DNA of 64,000 nt from an uncultured Collinsella sp. (GCA_900762355.1 CAAFGE010000032.1:47265-111264), one strand, 5' to 3'. Shown: positions 54,786 through 63,924, counted from the first letter of the stretch. Numbers and translations are program-made. Notes: generated by a model not told the origin, from the letters alone.

Positions 54786-56749
54786 GTGAGGTTCAAGCGC
54801 TGGTGGAGTGTCCCGTTATCGTTGGCACGGCGGGCCACGTCGACCACGGTAAGTCGGCGCTGATCGAGGCGCTGACCGGCAAGAACCCCGATCGCCTAGA
54901 GGTCGAGCGTCGTCGCGGCATGACGGTTGAGCTTGGCTTTGGCGAGCTGGCGCTGCCGAGCGGCAAGATCGTCGGCCTGGTCGATGTGCCGGGGCATGCC
55001 CATTACCTGCGCGCCATGGTGCAGGGTGCGACAGGCATCGACGTGGCCGTGCTGGTGGTTTCTGCCGTGGAGGGCGTAATGCCGCAGACGCGCGAACACG
55101 TGCACGTGCTGGAGCTGCTGGGCGTCACGCATATGGTGGTGGCGCTGACGATGTGCGACCTGGCCGACGCCGAGATGACCGAGCTTGCCGAGCTCGATGT
55201 CGATGACTTTTTGTCGGGTACCGTGTTTGCGGGCGCGCCGATCGTGTCCGTGTCGTCTAAGACGGGCGATGGGATTGACGGGCTGCTTTCGGTGCTCGAC
55301 GAGCAGGTAAGTGCCTGCTGGGATGCCTGTCGCGACCGTTCCGAGCGGAGCGATGCCGCACCTCGACTGCCGATTGACCGCTGCTTTACGATCAAGGGCG
55401 TCGGTACCGTGGTGACGGGAACGTTGCACGATGCGCCCGTCGCGGTGGGCGACGAGCTGATGGCTTTGCCGTCGCGTACGGTCTGTCGTGTGCGTGGGAT
55501 TCAGGTGCATGGCGATACGCCGCGGGCGTTGCCCGGTCAGCGTGTGGCGCTCAACCTGGTTGGCGACGGTGTCGCGGCGCTTGACCGTGGCGAGATGCTG
55601 GGCGTGGCGGGCCGCTTTGGTCAGACGTTGCGCTTTATGATGACGTTCACCTACCTGGGTCGCGAGGGTGCCAAGCCGCGCGTGCTGGAGTCGGGCGCGC
55701 GCGTGCATGTGATGGCCGGCACGGCCGAGGTTGTCGGCCGCATCATGTTCATGGAGGGCGAGGCCCCCATGGCAGTGGGCGAGACCCGTACCGTACAGGT
55801 GCGCTTGGAGGAGCCGTTGCCGCTGCGCGCCGAAGACCATGCCGTGGTGCTGTCGTATTCGCCCGTTATGCTCATTGGCGGCGGGCGCGTGCTGCTTTCG
55901 CGCTGTCGTCGCTCGCGCGAGCTTTCTGCCGGCGAGCACGCACTGTTTGCGGCGCTTGAGTCCGGTGATATCGCGGGCGGTGTGGGCGCTTGGCTGGCGC
56001 TGCAGACGCTGCCGGTTACGACGGTTGATATCGCCGAGGCTTTGGACCTTGGTATCGGCGAGGTCGATGCCGCACTGCGCGGGTTGGTGGCGCAGGGCGC
56101 TGCTTGCGCGCTTGCAGGCTCGGATGGCTCGCTGTATGCAGATTCTTCCGCGCTCGACGCCGCGATGGATGACCTGGCGACGACCCTGTCGGCCATGCAC
56201 ACGGCGGCTCCCAAGGAGACGGGCTTTACGCCCGGCGCCGTTGCCCATGCTGCGTGGTCAGCCGCTGATGAAGACGTTGCCGCGGCTCTGATTGCCGAGG
56301 GCTGCTCGCGTGGCGTGTGCGCCGCCGAGGGCGCCGAGGTATTCGATCCGCACTCTGCTGCCGCCGCGGCACGCGTGGTGCGAGAGGCTTGCGAGCGCAT
56401 CGTCGCGCTGCTTGACGAGGCTGGCCTGGATGCACCGGCGCTTCCCGAGGTGGGCGAACAGCTCCAGCTCGGTCGCGACACCATGACGCGTGCCCTGCGC
56501 GAGCTTTCGCTCAACCGCGCAATCGTTAAGGTCGAGCGCGACGTTGCCCTGTCTGCTGCCGCCGAGGCCCATGCGCGTGAGCTCGTCGCCGCCGCCATTG
56601 AGGCAGCCGGCGGCGCTGCCACCACGAGTGTGCTGCGCGAGGCGCTGGGTGTGTCGCGCAAACGCGCCATCAGCATCTTGGAGCACCTGGATGCCGTACG
56701 CTTTACGGTGCTCGACAAGGACGCCGGCGGCCTGCGCTCCCTGCGCTAG
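54782..56749 (+). CDS. selB: selenocysteine-specific elongation factor
   Basis: The 655-residue GTPase delivers Sec-tRNA to UGA codons. G1 is GTAGHVDHGKSALIEALTG, G3 DVPGHAHY, followed by EF-Tu-like domains II and III, then winged-helix repeats (about 430-655) that bind the SECIS. The G4 motif, usually NKxD or TKxD, is TMCD here (in VALTMCDLAD), a departure that may affect nucleotide selection. Start overlaps selA. selC follows after a large palindrome. Confidence 0.95.
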   Translation: MSEVQALVECPVIVGTAGHVDHGKSALIEALTGKNPDRLEVERRRGMTVELGFGELALPSGKIVGLVDVPGHAHYLRAMVQGATGIDVAVLVVSAVEGVMPQTREHVHVLELLGVTHMVVALTMCDLADAEMTELAELDVDDFLSGTVFAGAPIVSVSSKTGDGIDGLLSVLDEQVSACWDACRDRSERSDAAPRLPIDRCFTIKGVGTVVTGTLHDAPVAVGDELMALPSRTVCRVRGIQVHGDTPRALPGQRVALNLVGDGVAALDRGEMLGVAGRFGQTLRFMMTFTYLGREGAKPRVLESGARVHVMAGTAEVVGRIMFMEGEAPMAVGETRTVQVRLEEPLPLRAEDHAVVLSYSPVMLIGGGRVLLSRCRRSRELSAGEHALFAALESGDIAGGVGAWLALQTLPVTTVDIAEALDLGIGEVDAALRGLVAQGAACALAGSDGSLYADSSALDAAMDDLATTLSAMHTAAPKETGFTPGAVAHAAWSAADEDVAAALIAEGCSRGVCAAEGAEVFDPHSAAAAARVVREACERIVALLDEAGLDAPALPEVGEQLQLGRDTMTRALRELSLNRAIVKVERDVALSAAAEAHARELVAAAIEAAGGAATTSVLREALGVSRKRAISILEHLDAVRFTVLDKDAGGLRSLR

Positions 56750-56763
56750 GGTAGTCATTTTGG

Positions 56764-56847
56764 GCGGATGATTTTTCTGGGACGGGGATTAAAAAATCAT
56801 TAGGTACACAATGATTTTTTAATCCCCGTCCCAGAAAAATCATCCGC
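56764..56847. repeat. 38-bp perfect palindrome between selB and selC
   Basis: Arms 56764-56801 and 56810-56847 are perfect complements around an 8-base loop (AGGTACAC). The outer flanks GGGTA and CTACCC extend it imperfectly. The outer right flank, read on the minus strand, contains GGGTAGCTAATTTGGGACGG, which recurs at 63926-63945. Runs of Ts or As in the arms could make it a terminator in both directions. Confidence 0.92.
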
Positions 56848-56919
56848 CGTCCCAAATTAGCTACCCTGGCGCCCTTTGCGGCTGCGGGCTGTCTGGTTTG
56901 GTAAAATACCGCCGCACTT

Positions 56920-57016
56920 GGGAACGGATGGGCTCCGGTGGGCTCCGCGGTCCTCAAAACCGTTGCGAGGCGTGCAAAACGTCTTGGATGTGTTCGATTC
57001 ACATACGTTCCCGCCA
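56920..57016 (+). tRNA. selC: tRNA-Sec (TCA anticodon)
   Basis: The 97-base RNA has an 8-base acceptor (GGGAACGG/ACGTTCCC, last pair G-A), a 6-bp D stem (GGGCTC/GGGCTC with G-U pairs), anticodon stem GCGGT/ACCGT with loop CCTCAAA (anticodon TCA), a 7-bp variable arm and T arm ATGTG/CACAT with loop TTCGATT. CCA is encoded. Base 33 is C rather than the near-universal U. It lies just after selB. Confidence 0.93.
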
Positions 57017-57170
57017 TACGCTACCAGCGCTTTTGTGCTCGCGGTCTTGCTGCGTGCCGCAAAAGCGCTGTTTTGTTTCTGCATGGGCTTTTCGTAGCGC
57101 CGCTATTTCGGCGGCTGTATTTAGCTTCGTGCGCCGGGTTACGAGCATGCCGATGGAGGTGTTTTGCCGT

Positions 57171-57803
57171 ATGACTACCGTAAGACGTGCCGATCTTTCT
57201 TGTGTCGTCCAGGCGGGCGGGTTGTCCTCGCGCATGGGCTGCGATAAGGCGCGCATGGCGTTTTGCGGCGAGCCGCTCATCGAGCGCGTGCTGGGCCGGC
57301 TGGCGCCAGTTGCCGGCGAGTTGGTCGTGACGACTTCGCGTCCCAGCGAGCTTGTCTATCTTGAGGAGCGCACGTTTGGCGGCCTGGTGCCGCGTGTGGT
57401 GGCGGACCTTGAAGGACCGGCGGGTGCCATGCGCGGCATTGCGAGCTCGCTGACTGCGGCCCGACTGCCTCTCGTGGCTATCGTCGCCTGCGATATGCCG
57501 TTTGTCTCTTCGGAGCTAATCGGTGCCCTTGCCGGCTGTGTCGAGGCCGAGGCGCTCGACGTGTGCGTGCCGCGCGAGGAGCGGGGGATTGAGCCGCTGT
57601 GCGCCGTGTGGCGCCGCCAGGCTTGCGCGCCGGTTGCCCATGAGCTGCTCGCCTGCGACCGGCAGCGCATTCGCTGCCTGATCAATCGCGTTCAGGCTGG
57701 TTATATGGATGAGCCGCAGATCGTTAAGGTCGCAGGCTCGACGCTCTGCTTCGAGAATGTCAATACGCCCGAGGAGTTTGCGGCAGCCGAGCTGCTCGCC
57801 TAG
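57171..57803 (+). CDS. mobA: molybdenum cofactor guanylyltransferase
   Basis: The 210-residue protein has the MobA nucleotidyltransferase site VVQAGGLSSRMGCDKARMAF and VACDMPFVS, and would attach GMP to molybdopterin for the bis-MGD enzymes at 36.2 and 51.2 kb. ATG at 57171 follows GGAGGT at 11 bases. Longer in-frame starts at 56898 run through tRNA-Sec and were rejected. Confidence 0.88.
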   Translation: MTTVRRADLSCVVQAGGLSSRMGCDKARMAFCGEPLIERVLGRLAPVAGELVVTTSRPSELVYLEERTFGGLVPRVVADLEGPAGAMRGIASSLTAARLPLVAIVACDMPFVSSELIGALAGCVEAEALDVCVPREERGIEPLCAVWRRQACAPVAHELLACDRQRIRCLINRVQAGYMDEPQIVKVAGSTLCFENVNTPEEFAAAELLA

Positions 57804-57832
57804 ATCTGCACACATCAATGACGGGAGATGCC

Positions 57833-58228
57833 GTGTCACATGATATTTGCCCCGATACCGGAGAACCTTGCACTTGCGACGGGTCCGAACCCTGTACCTG
57901 CGGTTGCGGTGGCTGTGGACATACTGCGGAAGAGGAAGCGGCCGCCGCGGCGTATCGCGATGCACACCGCGAAGGCCCGTCCGGTGATGCTCTCGACCAT
58001 GAACGCAAGATCATCGTTTCGTTCGATAGCACCTTCGATGTGATGGAATGCGAGCAGCTGTGCCTGGATGCCGGCGTGCCCGGGCGCATTATGCCTTTGC
58101 CCGGCTCCATTACCGCCGGCTGCGGGCTGTGCTGGGCCATGCCGTTCTCGGGCGATGCGCTCGCCGCCTTCCGCGCTGCCACCGAGGGCCGCATAACCCC
58201 TGCCGACTACCATCAACTCGTCCTCTAA
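57833..58228 (+). CDS. DUF3343 protein with Cys-rich N-terminus
   Basis: The 131-residue protein has a C-terminal DUF3343 domain (KIIVSFDSTFDVMECEQLC, GRIMPLPGSITAGCGLCW) and a 50-residue N-terminal extension with CPDTGEPCTCDGSEPCTC and CGCGGCGH, about nine cysteines. The extension looks like a metal- or selenium-binding tail. Its neighbours mobA and selC fit a cofactor or selenium role. GTG at 57833 follows GGGAG. Confidence 0.75.
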   Translation: MSHDICPDTGEPCTCDGSEPCTCGCGGCGHTAEEEAAAAAYRDAHREGPSGDALDHERKIIVSFDSTFDVMECEQLCLDAGVPGRIMPLPGSITAGCGLCWAMPFSGDALAAFRAATEGRITPADYHQLVL

Positions 58229-58484
58229 CCACCACATCACCACAAAGGCGCCTGTCCCCAATGTGGCGGTTTGGAACACGTGGACGAAACAGGTTTGAAA
58301 CACAGGTTTTGCACGTCAGGCACTCAAAAACGCTTCTACCTGCATCGTAATCAAAATGAAACATCTGCTCGTCGGCTTATGCGAAACTTTGCTGCAACAG
58401 TGCGATATTATCCATACTCGATAAAGTTCGCGGCGCATGGGGTGCCGCGACCGACACTTTTCGTTTCCCATCATTGGAGGAAGC

Positions 58485-59840
58485 ATGAGCTACACGCAGA
58501 AAGTTCTCGAAGAGCTCAAGGCCCGCTATCCCGAGCAGCCTGAGTTCATCCAGGCCGCGACCGAGATCCTCGGCACCATCCAGCCGGCGCTCGACGCCCA
58601 CCCCGAGTACGAGGAGGCCGCCCTGCTGGAGCGCCTCGTCGAGCCCGAGCGCATCGTTATGTTCCGTGTCCCCTGGGTCGACGACCAGGGCAAGGTCCAG
58701 GTCAACCGCGGTTACCGCGTCGAGTTCAACTCTGCCATTGGACCCTACAAGGGCGGCCTGCGCTTTAACCCGACGGTCACCCTGGGCATGCTCAAGTTCC
58801 TGGGCCTGGAGCAGATCCTCAAGAACAGCCTGACCACCCTTCCCATGGGCGGCGGCAAGGGCGGCTCCGACTTTGACCCCAAGGGCAAGTCTAACAACGA
58901 GATCATGCACTTCTGCCAGTCCTTCATGACCGAGCTCTATCGTCACATCGGCCCCAACACCGACGTTCCCGCCGGCGACCTGGGCGTTGGCGGCCGTGAG
59001 GTTGCCTACCTGTTCGGTCAGTACAAGCGTCTGACCAACGAGTGGACCGGCGTCCTCACCGGCAAGGGCCTCTCCTTTGGCGGTTCGCTCGCCCGTACCG
59101 AGGCCACCGGCTACGGTCTGGTCTACTTTGTGGACGAGTACCTCAAGAGCCGCGGCGACTCCTTCGAGGGCAAGAACGTCGTCGTTCATGGCTCCGGTAA
59201 CGTCGCCATCTACGCGGTCCAGAAGGTCGCCCAGCTCGGCGGCAAGGTCCTGGCCTGCTCCGACACCCATGGCTGGGTCGAGGATCCCGACGGCATCGAC
59301 TACACCGTGCTCGAGCATGTCTACAACAAGAAGCGCTCCGGCCACGACAAGGGCGTTACGCTCGCCATGTACGTTGACGAGAAGCCCAACGCCGTGTGGC
59401 ACGAGGGCGACGGCCGCGGCGTGTGGCAGCTGCCCTGCGATATCGCGCTGCCCTGTGCTCGCGAGAACACGCTGCTGCTCGAGGACGCCCAGGCGCTCGT
59501 CGCCAACGGCTGCAAGGTGGTCGGCGAGGGCGCGAACATGCCCACGACCATCGAGGCTACGACCTACTTCCAGGAGAACGGCGTCGCCTTTATGCCCGGT
59601 AAGGCTGCCAACGCCGGCGGCGTGCTCGTGTCCGGCCTGGAGATGAGCCAGAACGCCGAGCACCTGTCCTGGACCTTCGAGGAGGTCGACGGCAAGCTCG
59701 AGCAGCTCATGCGCGGCATGTTCCACAACGTGGACGACACCGCCAAGGAGTATGGCCAGGAGGGCAACTTCGTCATGGGCGCCAACATCGCCGGCTTCCT
59801 GAAGGTCGCCGACGCCATGCTCGCCCAGGGCGTCTGCTAA
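58485..59840 (+). CDS. gdhA: NADP-type glutamate dehydrogenase
   Basis: The 451-residue enzyme has PMGGGKGGSDFDPKGKS with the catalytic Lys region and GSGNVAIYAVQK as the dinucleotide-binding turn. Length and sequence fit the NADP-specific, ammonium-assimilating type. ATG at 58485 follows GGAGG. The 256-base gap upstream holds no gene I recognise. Confidence 0.94.
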   Translation: MSYTQKVLEELKARYPEQPEFIQAATEILGTIQPALDAHPEYEEAALLERLVEPERIVMFRVPWVDDQGKVQVNRGYRVEFNSAIGPYKGGLRFNPTVTLGMLKFLGLEQILKNSLTTLPMGGGKGGSDFDPKGKSNNEIMHFCQSFMTELYRHIGPNTDVPAGDLGVGGREVAYLFGQYKRLTNEWTGVLTGKGLSFGGSLARTEATGYGLVYFVDEYLKSRGDSFEGKNVVVHGSGNVAIYAVQKVAQLGGKVLACSDTHGWVEDPDGIDYTVLEHVYNKKRSGHDKGVTLAMYVDEKPNAVWHEGDGRGVWQLPCDIALPCARENTLLLEDAQALVANGCKVVGEGANMPTTIEATTYFQENGVAFMPGKAANAGGVLVSGLEMSQNAEHLSWTFEEVDGKLEQLMRGMFHNVDDTAKEYGQEGNFVMGANIAGFLKVADAMLAQGVC

Positions 59841-59865
59841 ATCTTCGCTCGACATAGCATCGCAG

Positions 59866-59902
59866 AAGGCTCCCAGTCATCTTGGCTGGGAGCCTTTTCT
59901 TT
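59866..59902 (+). terminator. gdhA terminator
   Basis: AAGGCTCCCAG (59866-59876) pairs perfectly with CTGGGAGCCTT (59886-59896), followed by TTCTTTT. Confidence 0.9.
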
Positions 59903-59910
59903 TGCTGGGG

Positions 59911-60016
59911 CGTGGGACAAATTAATCAGTAGTTCTTGTCCCAGGTGTGATAGCTAGTTCAAGCTTGTTGCCGCAAGCGACCCTGGGACAAAAACTACTG
60001 ATTAATTTGTCCCACG
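59911..60016. repeat. 35-bp near-perfect palindrome, family 3
   Basis: Arms 59911-59945 and 59982-60016 pair over 24 bp, one mismatch, then 10 bp, around a 36-base loop. The sequence TGGGACAAATTAATCAGTAGTT is unlike families 1 and 2 except for the GGGAC theme. It separates gdhA from the Mo hydroxylase genes. Confidence 0.9.
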
Positions 60017-60087
60017 TGGCGTTCTTGTCGTTCGACGGCGTGTGGCCCCTCGTTTGGTACACTTAAAGGTACTGGACAAGTGAAGAG

Positions 60088-61002
60088 ATGGGGGAGAACG
60101 TGCTCAAGTTCGGTACCTACGTCCGTGTTGGAAACGCGGCCGAAGCCTATGAGCTCTTGCAGAAAAACCGCAACAACAAGATTGTGGGCGGCGGCATCTG
60201 GATGCGCCTGGGTTCGCGTCGTGTGGCGACGGCGATTGACCTTTCGGCCTGTGGACTCGATCAGATCGAGGAGACCGAGACCGAGTTTCGCATCGGTGCC
60301 ATGTGCACCCTGCGCCAGCTCGAGCGTCATGCTGAGCTCAACGCGCTTGTCAACAATGTCTTTGAGTTTGCCGTCCACGATATCGTGGGCGTTCAGCTAC
60401 GCAACACCGCCACGGTGGGCGGCAGCATCTACGGTCGCTTTGGCTTCTCGGACGTGCTCTCGGCGTTCCTGGCACTCGACTCCTATGTTGAGCTGACGGG
60501 TGCCGGCCGCGTGCCGCTCGCCGAGTTCGTGGACATGGGCTACGTGCGTGACGTGATCGAGCACGTCGTGGTCGTTAAGCACGACTACCGCGCGAGCTAT
60601 GAGGCTGTGCGCAAGGCCGCGACCGACTTCCCCTCCTTAAACGTCACCGCCGCCTGGTGGGATAACACCTGGCATGTCACCGTGGGCGCCCGTCCGCTGC
60701 GCGCGACCTTGCTGCAGGGCGAGGCGTGTGGCCTGGTGAACGAGCAACCTTCTGAGGACGAGCTGCGTGCCCTAGCGGCATCCGTGCGCGCCCTGAGCTA
60801 CGGCACCAACCTGTGGGGCTCTGCCGAGTATCGCCGCCGCATTTCGGCCCCGCTCGCCATCCAGGCTGTGCGTCGCGCCGCCGGCATCGAGCTTTCGGCC
60901 GCGCTTGCCCGCGAGCTCGAGGGTGTGCAGATCCCTAAGTTCGCCACGGACGAGTATTCCTGCCGCCGCGTGCCCGGCGTCGATTCTAGCGAGGTGCGCT
61001 AA
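60088..61002 (+). CDS. FAD-binding subunit of a molybdenum hydroxylase (YgfM-like)
   Basis: The 304-residue protein has the FAD-binding domain of the xanthine dehydrogenase medium subunit: KIVGGGIWMRLGS (flavin loop), GAMCTLRQLE and QLRNTATVGGSIYGRF. The C-terminal CO_dehydrogenase flavoprotein C-domain follows. It pairs with the Fe-S/Mo subunit, whose ATG overlaps its stop. ATG 60088 is chosen; GTG 60100 is possible. Confidence 0.86.
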   Translation: MGENVLKFGTYVRVGNAAEAYELLQKNRNNKIVGGGIWMRLGSRRVATAIDLSACGLDQIEETETEFRIGAMCTLRQLERHAELNALVNNVFEFAVHDIVGVQLRNTATVGGSIYGRFGFSDVLSAFLALDSYVELTGAGRVPLAEFVDMGYVRDVIEHVVVVKHDYRASYEAVRKAATDFPSLNVTAAWWDNTWHVTVGARPLRATLLQGEACGLVNEQPSEDELRALAASVRALSYGTNLWGSAEYRRRISAPLAIQAVRRAAGIELSAALARELEGVQIPKFATDEYSCRRVPGVDSSEVR

Positions 61003-63833
61003 TGGCTGCCAAACTCATCGATCTTTCCTTTACGCTCAACGGCCGTAAGGTCAAGGTTCAAATTGCCCCCGACACCATGCTCTTTGCGCTGCTGCGCGAG
61101 CAGGGCTGCGCGTCGGTGCGCTGCGCCTGCGAGACCACCAACTGCGGCCTGTGCACGGTGTGGCTCGACGGCGGCCCGGTGCTGAGCTGCTCGGTTCCCG
61201 CCGCGCGCGTCGAGGGCCATACCATCACCACGCTCGAGGGCCTCAAGGCCGAGTCCGAGGCGCTCGCCCGCGCGATGGCTGCCGAGGGCGCCGAGCAGTG
61301 CGGTTTTTGCGCCCCCGGCCTCATCATGAACGTGCTGGCGCTTGCCCGCGCCGCCAAGGATGACCCGAGCCTCGTTGCCACGCGCGAGGAGCTGTCGCGC
61401 CAGCTTGCCGGTAACCTCTGCCGTTGCAGCGGCTACGAGAGCCAGCTGCGCGCCATCGTGCGCTTCCTCAACGAGTCTGGCGTGCAGGTGGGCTTTGAGA
61501 TGCCCGAGCTGCCCATCAACGACACCAGCTGCGACGGTGTTTCCTACAAGCAGATCACCCACAAGCAGCCCAAGAAGGACTCGAAGGCCCTGCTCGAGGG
61601 TCGCCCCGTCTACACGGGCGACCTGGTGCCCGCCGGCGCGCTCATCGTCAAACTCAAGCGCAGCCCCTATGCCCGCGCCAAGATCCGCTCCATCGATACG
61701 TCGCGCGCACTGAAGGTGCCCGGCGTCGTGGGCGTCTACACCTACGAGGACGTGCCCAAGCGCCGCTTTACCATCGCCGGCCAGAGCTATCCGCAGCCGA
61801 GTCCCTACGATCGCCTGATTCTCGAGAACCTCGTCCGTTACCAAAACGAGGAGGTGGCGATCGTCGCCGCCGAGACTGAGGAGGCTGCCGACAAGGCGCT
61901 CAAACTCATTAAGGTCGACTATGAGGTGCTCGAGCCGCTGCTCGACTTTACCCAGGCACTCGATAACGACATCGTGGTCCACCCCGAGGGCGACGTGACC
62001 TTTATGTTCCCGCAGGGCGGCGACGTCCCGCGCAACCTGGTGTGCAGCGGTACCAGCGATTATGGCGACCTGGACGAGGCCTTCGCCCAGAGCGACATCG
62101 TCTTTGAGCGCACTTACACCAGCCAGGCCACCCAGACCGCGCCCATGGAGACCTTCCGTGCCTTCGCGACGACCGACGCGTTCGGCCGCATCTCGGTGAC
62201 CACCTCTACGCAGGTGCCCTTCCACGTGCGCCGCATGATCGCGCAGTCGCTCGACATTCCGCAGTCGCAGGTGCAGGTTATTAAGCCGCGCATCGGCGGC
62301 GGCTTTGGCTCCAAGCAGACGGGCTGCTGCGAGATCTTCGTGGCGTTCGTGACCCAGCAGACCGGCCGTCCGAGCTACTGCTGCTACACCCGCGAGGAGA
62401 CCATCACCGCGGGCAACTCGCGCCATCAGATGCAGATGACGGTAAAGATGGGCGCCATGAACGACGGCACCATCACGGCCATCGACCTGCACACGTTGTC
62501 CAACGCCGGTGCGTACGGCGAGCATGCCACCACGACGATCGGCCTCTCGGGCCACAAGAGCCTGCCCATCTACAACCATGTGAAGGCGAGCCGCTTTAGG
62601 TGGGACGCCGTCTACACCAACACCAACCGCGGCGGCGCGTATCGCGGCTACGGTGCCACCCAGGGCCAGTTTGCCGTGGAGAGCGCCGTCAACGAGCTCG
62701 CCGACATGTTGCACATGGACCCCGCCGACCTGCGCCTTAAGAACATCGTGCGCGAGGGCGAGATCATGCCGCAGTACTACAACGAGAAGCTCAACGCCTG
62801 CGCGCTCGACCGCTGCCTGCTGCGCGCGATGGACATGATCGGTTGGCGCGACAAGCCGCTAGCCGTCGACCTGGGCGACCGTGTGCGTGCTCTGGGCTGT
62901 GCGCTCACCATGCAGGGCTCGGGCATCTCCAACGTGGATATCGCCGGCATCGACATGCGCTTGGAAGAGGACGGCTTCATTACCATCGGCACCGGCGCCA
63001 CCGATAACGGCATGGGCGTCGACACGATCCTGGCGCAGATTGCCGCCGAGGAGCTGGGCGTGGAGAGCTCGCTTATCGTGGTGCGCGGCGTGGACACCGA
63101 TGTGTCGCCGTTCGACGCCGGCTCGTACGCGAGCTCGGGCACGTACGTGACGGGCCTTGCCGCCAAGTACGCCGCGACCGAGCTGCGCGAGAAGATTTGC
63201 GCCAAGGCCGCCCAGATGTGGGACGTGGACGCCGCCGATGTGGTCTTTGATGGTCAGTACGTGCGCCTGTCCGACGAGCGTGCCGCGCGCGAGCAGAACC
63301 GCTACCTCACGCTGCGCGACTTTGCCAACCTGTGCGTCAAGAACATCGCGGGCGGTGACGCGCTCACCTCGCACGCCTCTGCCTGCCTGCCCGTCTCGCC
63401 TCCGCCGTTTATGGCCGGCATTGCCGAGGTCGAGGTCGACAAGGCCACCGGCAAGGTGACCGTGGTGGATTACGCCGCTGCCGTTGACTGCGGCACCGTT
63501 ATCAACGAGGCGCTCGCGCGCGTCCAGGCCGAGGGCGGCATTGCCCAGGGTATCGGCCACGCGCTCTACGAGATCGTCGAGCACGATGAGCGCGGCCGCC
63601 TGCGCACCGGCAACTTTATGAGCTACAAGCTGCCCACGCGCCTGGATATCGGCAGCATTCGCGTGGCCTTTGAGCCGAGCTACGAGCCGACGGGTCCGTT
63701 TGGTGCCAAGTCGATCGGCGAGGTCGTCATCAACACGCCGCTCGCCGCCGTTGCCTCGGCCGTGGCACACGCCACCGGACATCAGGTTCGCTCGCTGCCG
63801 ATCACGCCCGAGAAGGCCCTGCTGGGGGAGTAG
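61002..63833 (+). CDS. molybdenum hydroxylase, fused [2Fe-2S] and Mo subunit (XdhD-like)
   Basis: The 943-residue protein joins a [2Fe-2S] part (about 1-160: CACETTNCGLC, then EQCGFCAPGLIM and LCRCSGYESQLR) to a Moco domain (about 190-943) with RIGGGFGSKQTG, RGGAYRGYGATQ and PFGAKSIGEVVIN (catalytic Glu). This fusion and length match E. coli XdhD (956 residues). Such enzymes oxidise purines or related N-heterocycles, and XdhD-type members are associated with a selenium-dependent cofactor. The substrate is not certain. Confidence 0.88.
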   Translation: MAAKLIDLSFTLNGRKVKVQIAPDTMLFALLREQGCASVRCACETTNCGLCTVWLDGGPVLSCSVPAARVEGHTITTLEGLKAESEALARAMAAEGAEQCGFCAPGLIMNVLALARAAKDDPSLVATREELSRQLAGNLCRCSGYESQLRAIVRFLNESGVQVGFEMPELPINDTSCDGVSYKQITHKQPKKDSKALLEGRPVYTGDLVPAGALIVKLKRSPYARAKIRSIDTSRALKVPGVVGVYTYEDVPKRRFTIAGQSYPQPSPYDRLILENLVRYQNEEVAIVAAETEEAADKALKLIKVDYEVLEPLLDFTQALDNDIVVHPEGDVTFMFPQGGDVPRNLVCSGTSDYGDLDEAFAQSDIVFERTYTSQATQTAPMETFRAFATTDAFGRISVTTSTQVPFHVRRMIAQSLDIPQSQVQVIKPRIGGGFGSKQTGCCEIFVAFVTQQTGRPSYCCYTREETITAGNSRHQMQMTVKMGAMNDGTITAIDLHTLSNAGAYGEHATTTIGLSGHKSLPIYNHVKASRFRWDAVYTNTNRGGAYRGYGATQGQFAVESAVNELADMLHMDPADLRLKNIVREGEIMPQYYNEKLNACALDRCLLRAMDMIGWRDKPLAVDLGDRVRALGCALTMQGSGISNVDIAGIDMRLEEDGFITIGTGATDNGMGVDTILAQIAAEELGVESSLIVVRGVDTDVSPFDAGSYASSGTYVTGLAAKYAATELREKICAKAAQMWDVDAADVVFDGQYVRLSDERAAREQNRYLTLRDFANLCVKNIAGGDALTSHASACLPVSPPPFMAGIAEVEVDKATGKVTVVDYAAAVDCGTVINEALARVQAEGGIAQGIGHALYEIVEHDERGRLRTGNFMSYKLPTRLDIGSIRVAFEPSYEPTGPFGAKSIGEVVINTPLAAVASAVAHATGHQVRSLPITPEKALLGE

Positions 63834-63875
63834 ACGAGGCGACGCATCCGCCGCTCTTTGCCTAGCCCTGGGAAA

Positions 63876-63911
63876 CTGCAGCCCACTTTTCGACCGAATT
63901 GTGGGCTGCAG
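63876..63911 (+). terminator. hairpin after the Mo hydroxylase gene
   Basis: CTGCAGCCCAC (63876-63886) pairs perfectly with GTGGGCTGCAG (63901-63911). The T run is in the loop, so termination is uncertain. Confidence 0.55.
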
Positions 63912-63924
63912 AGGATAGCCGATG

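Noticed and set aside
56898..57170. Long N-terminus for mobA
   Set aside because: It would translate through tRNA-Sec; MobA begins with the ATG at 57171 just before its nucleotide motif.
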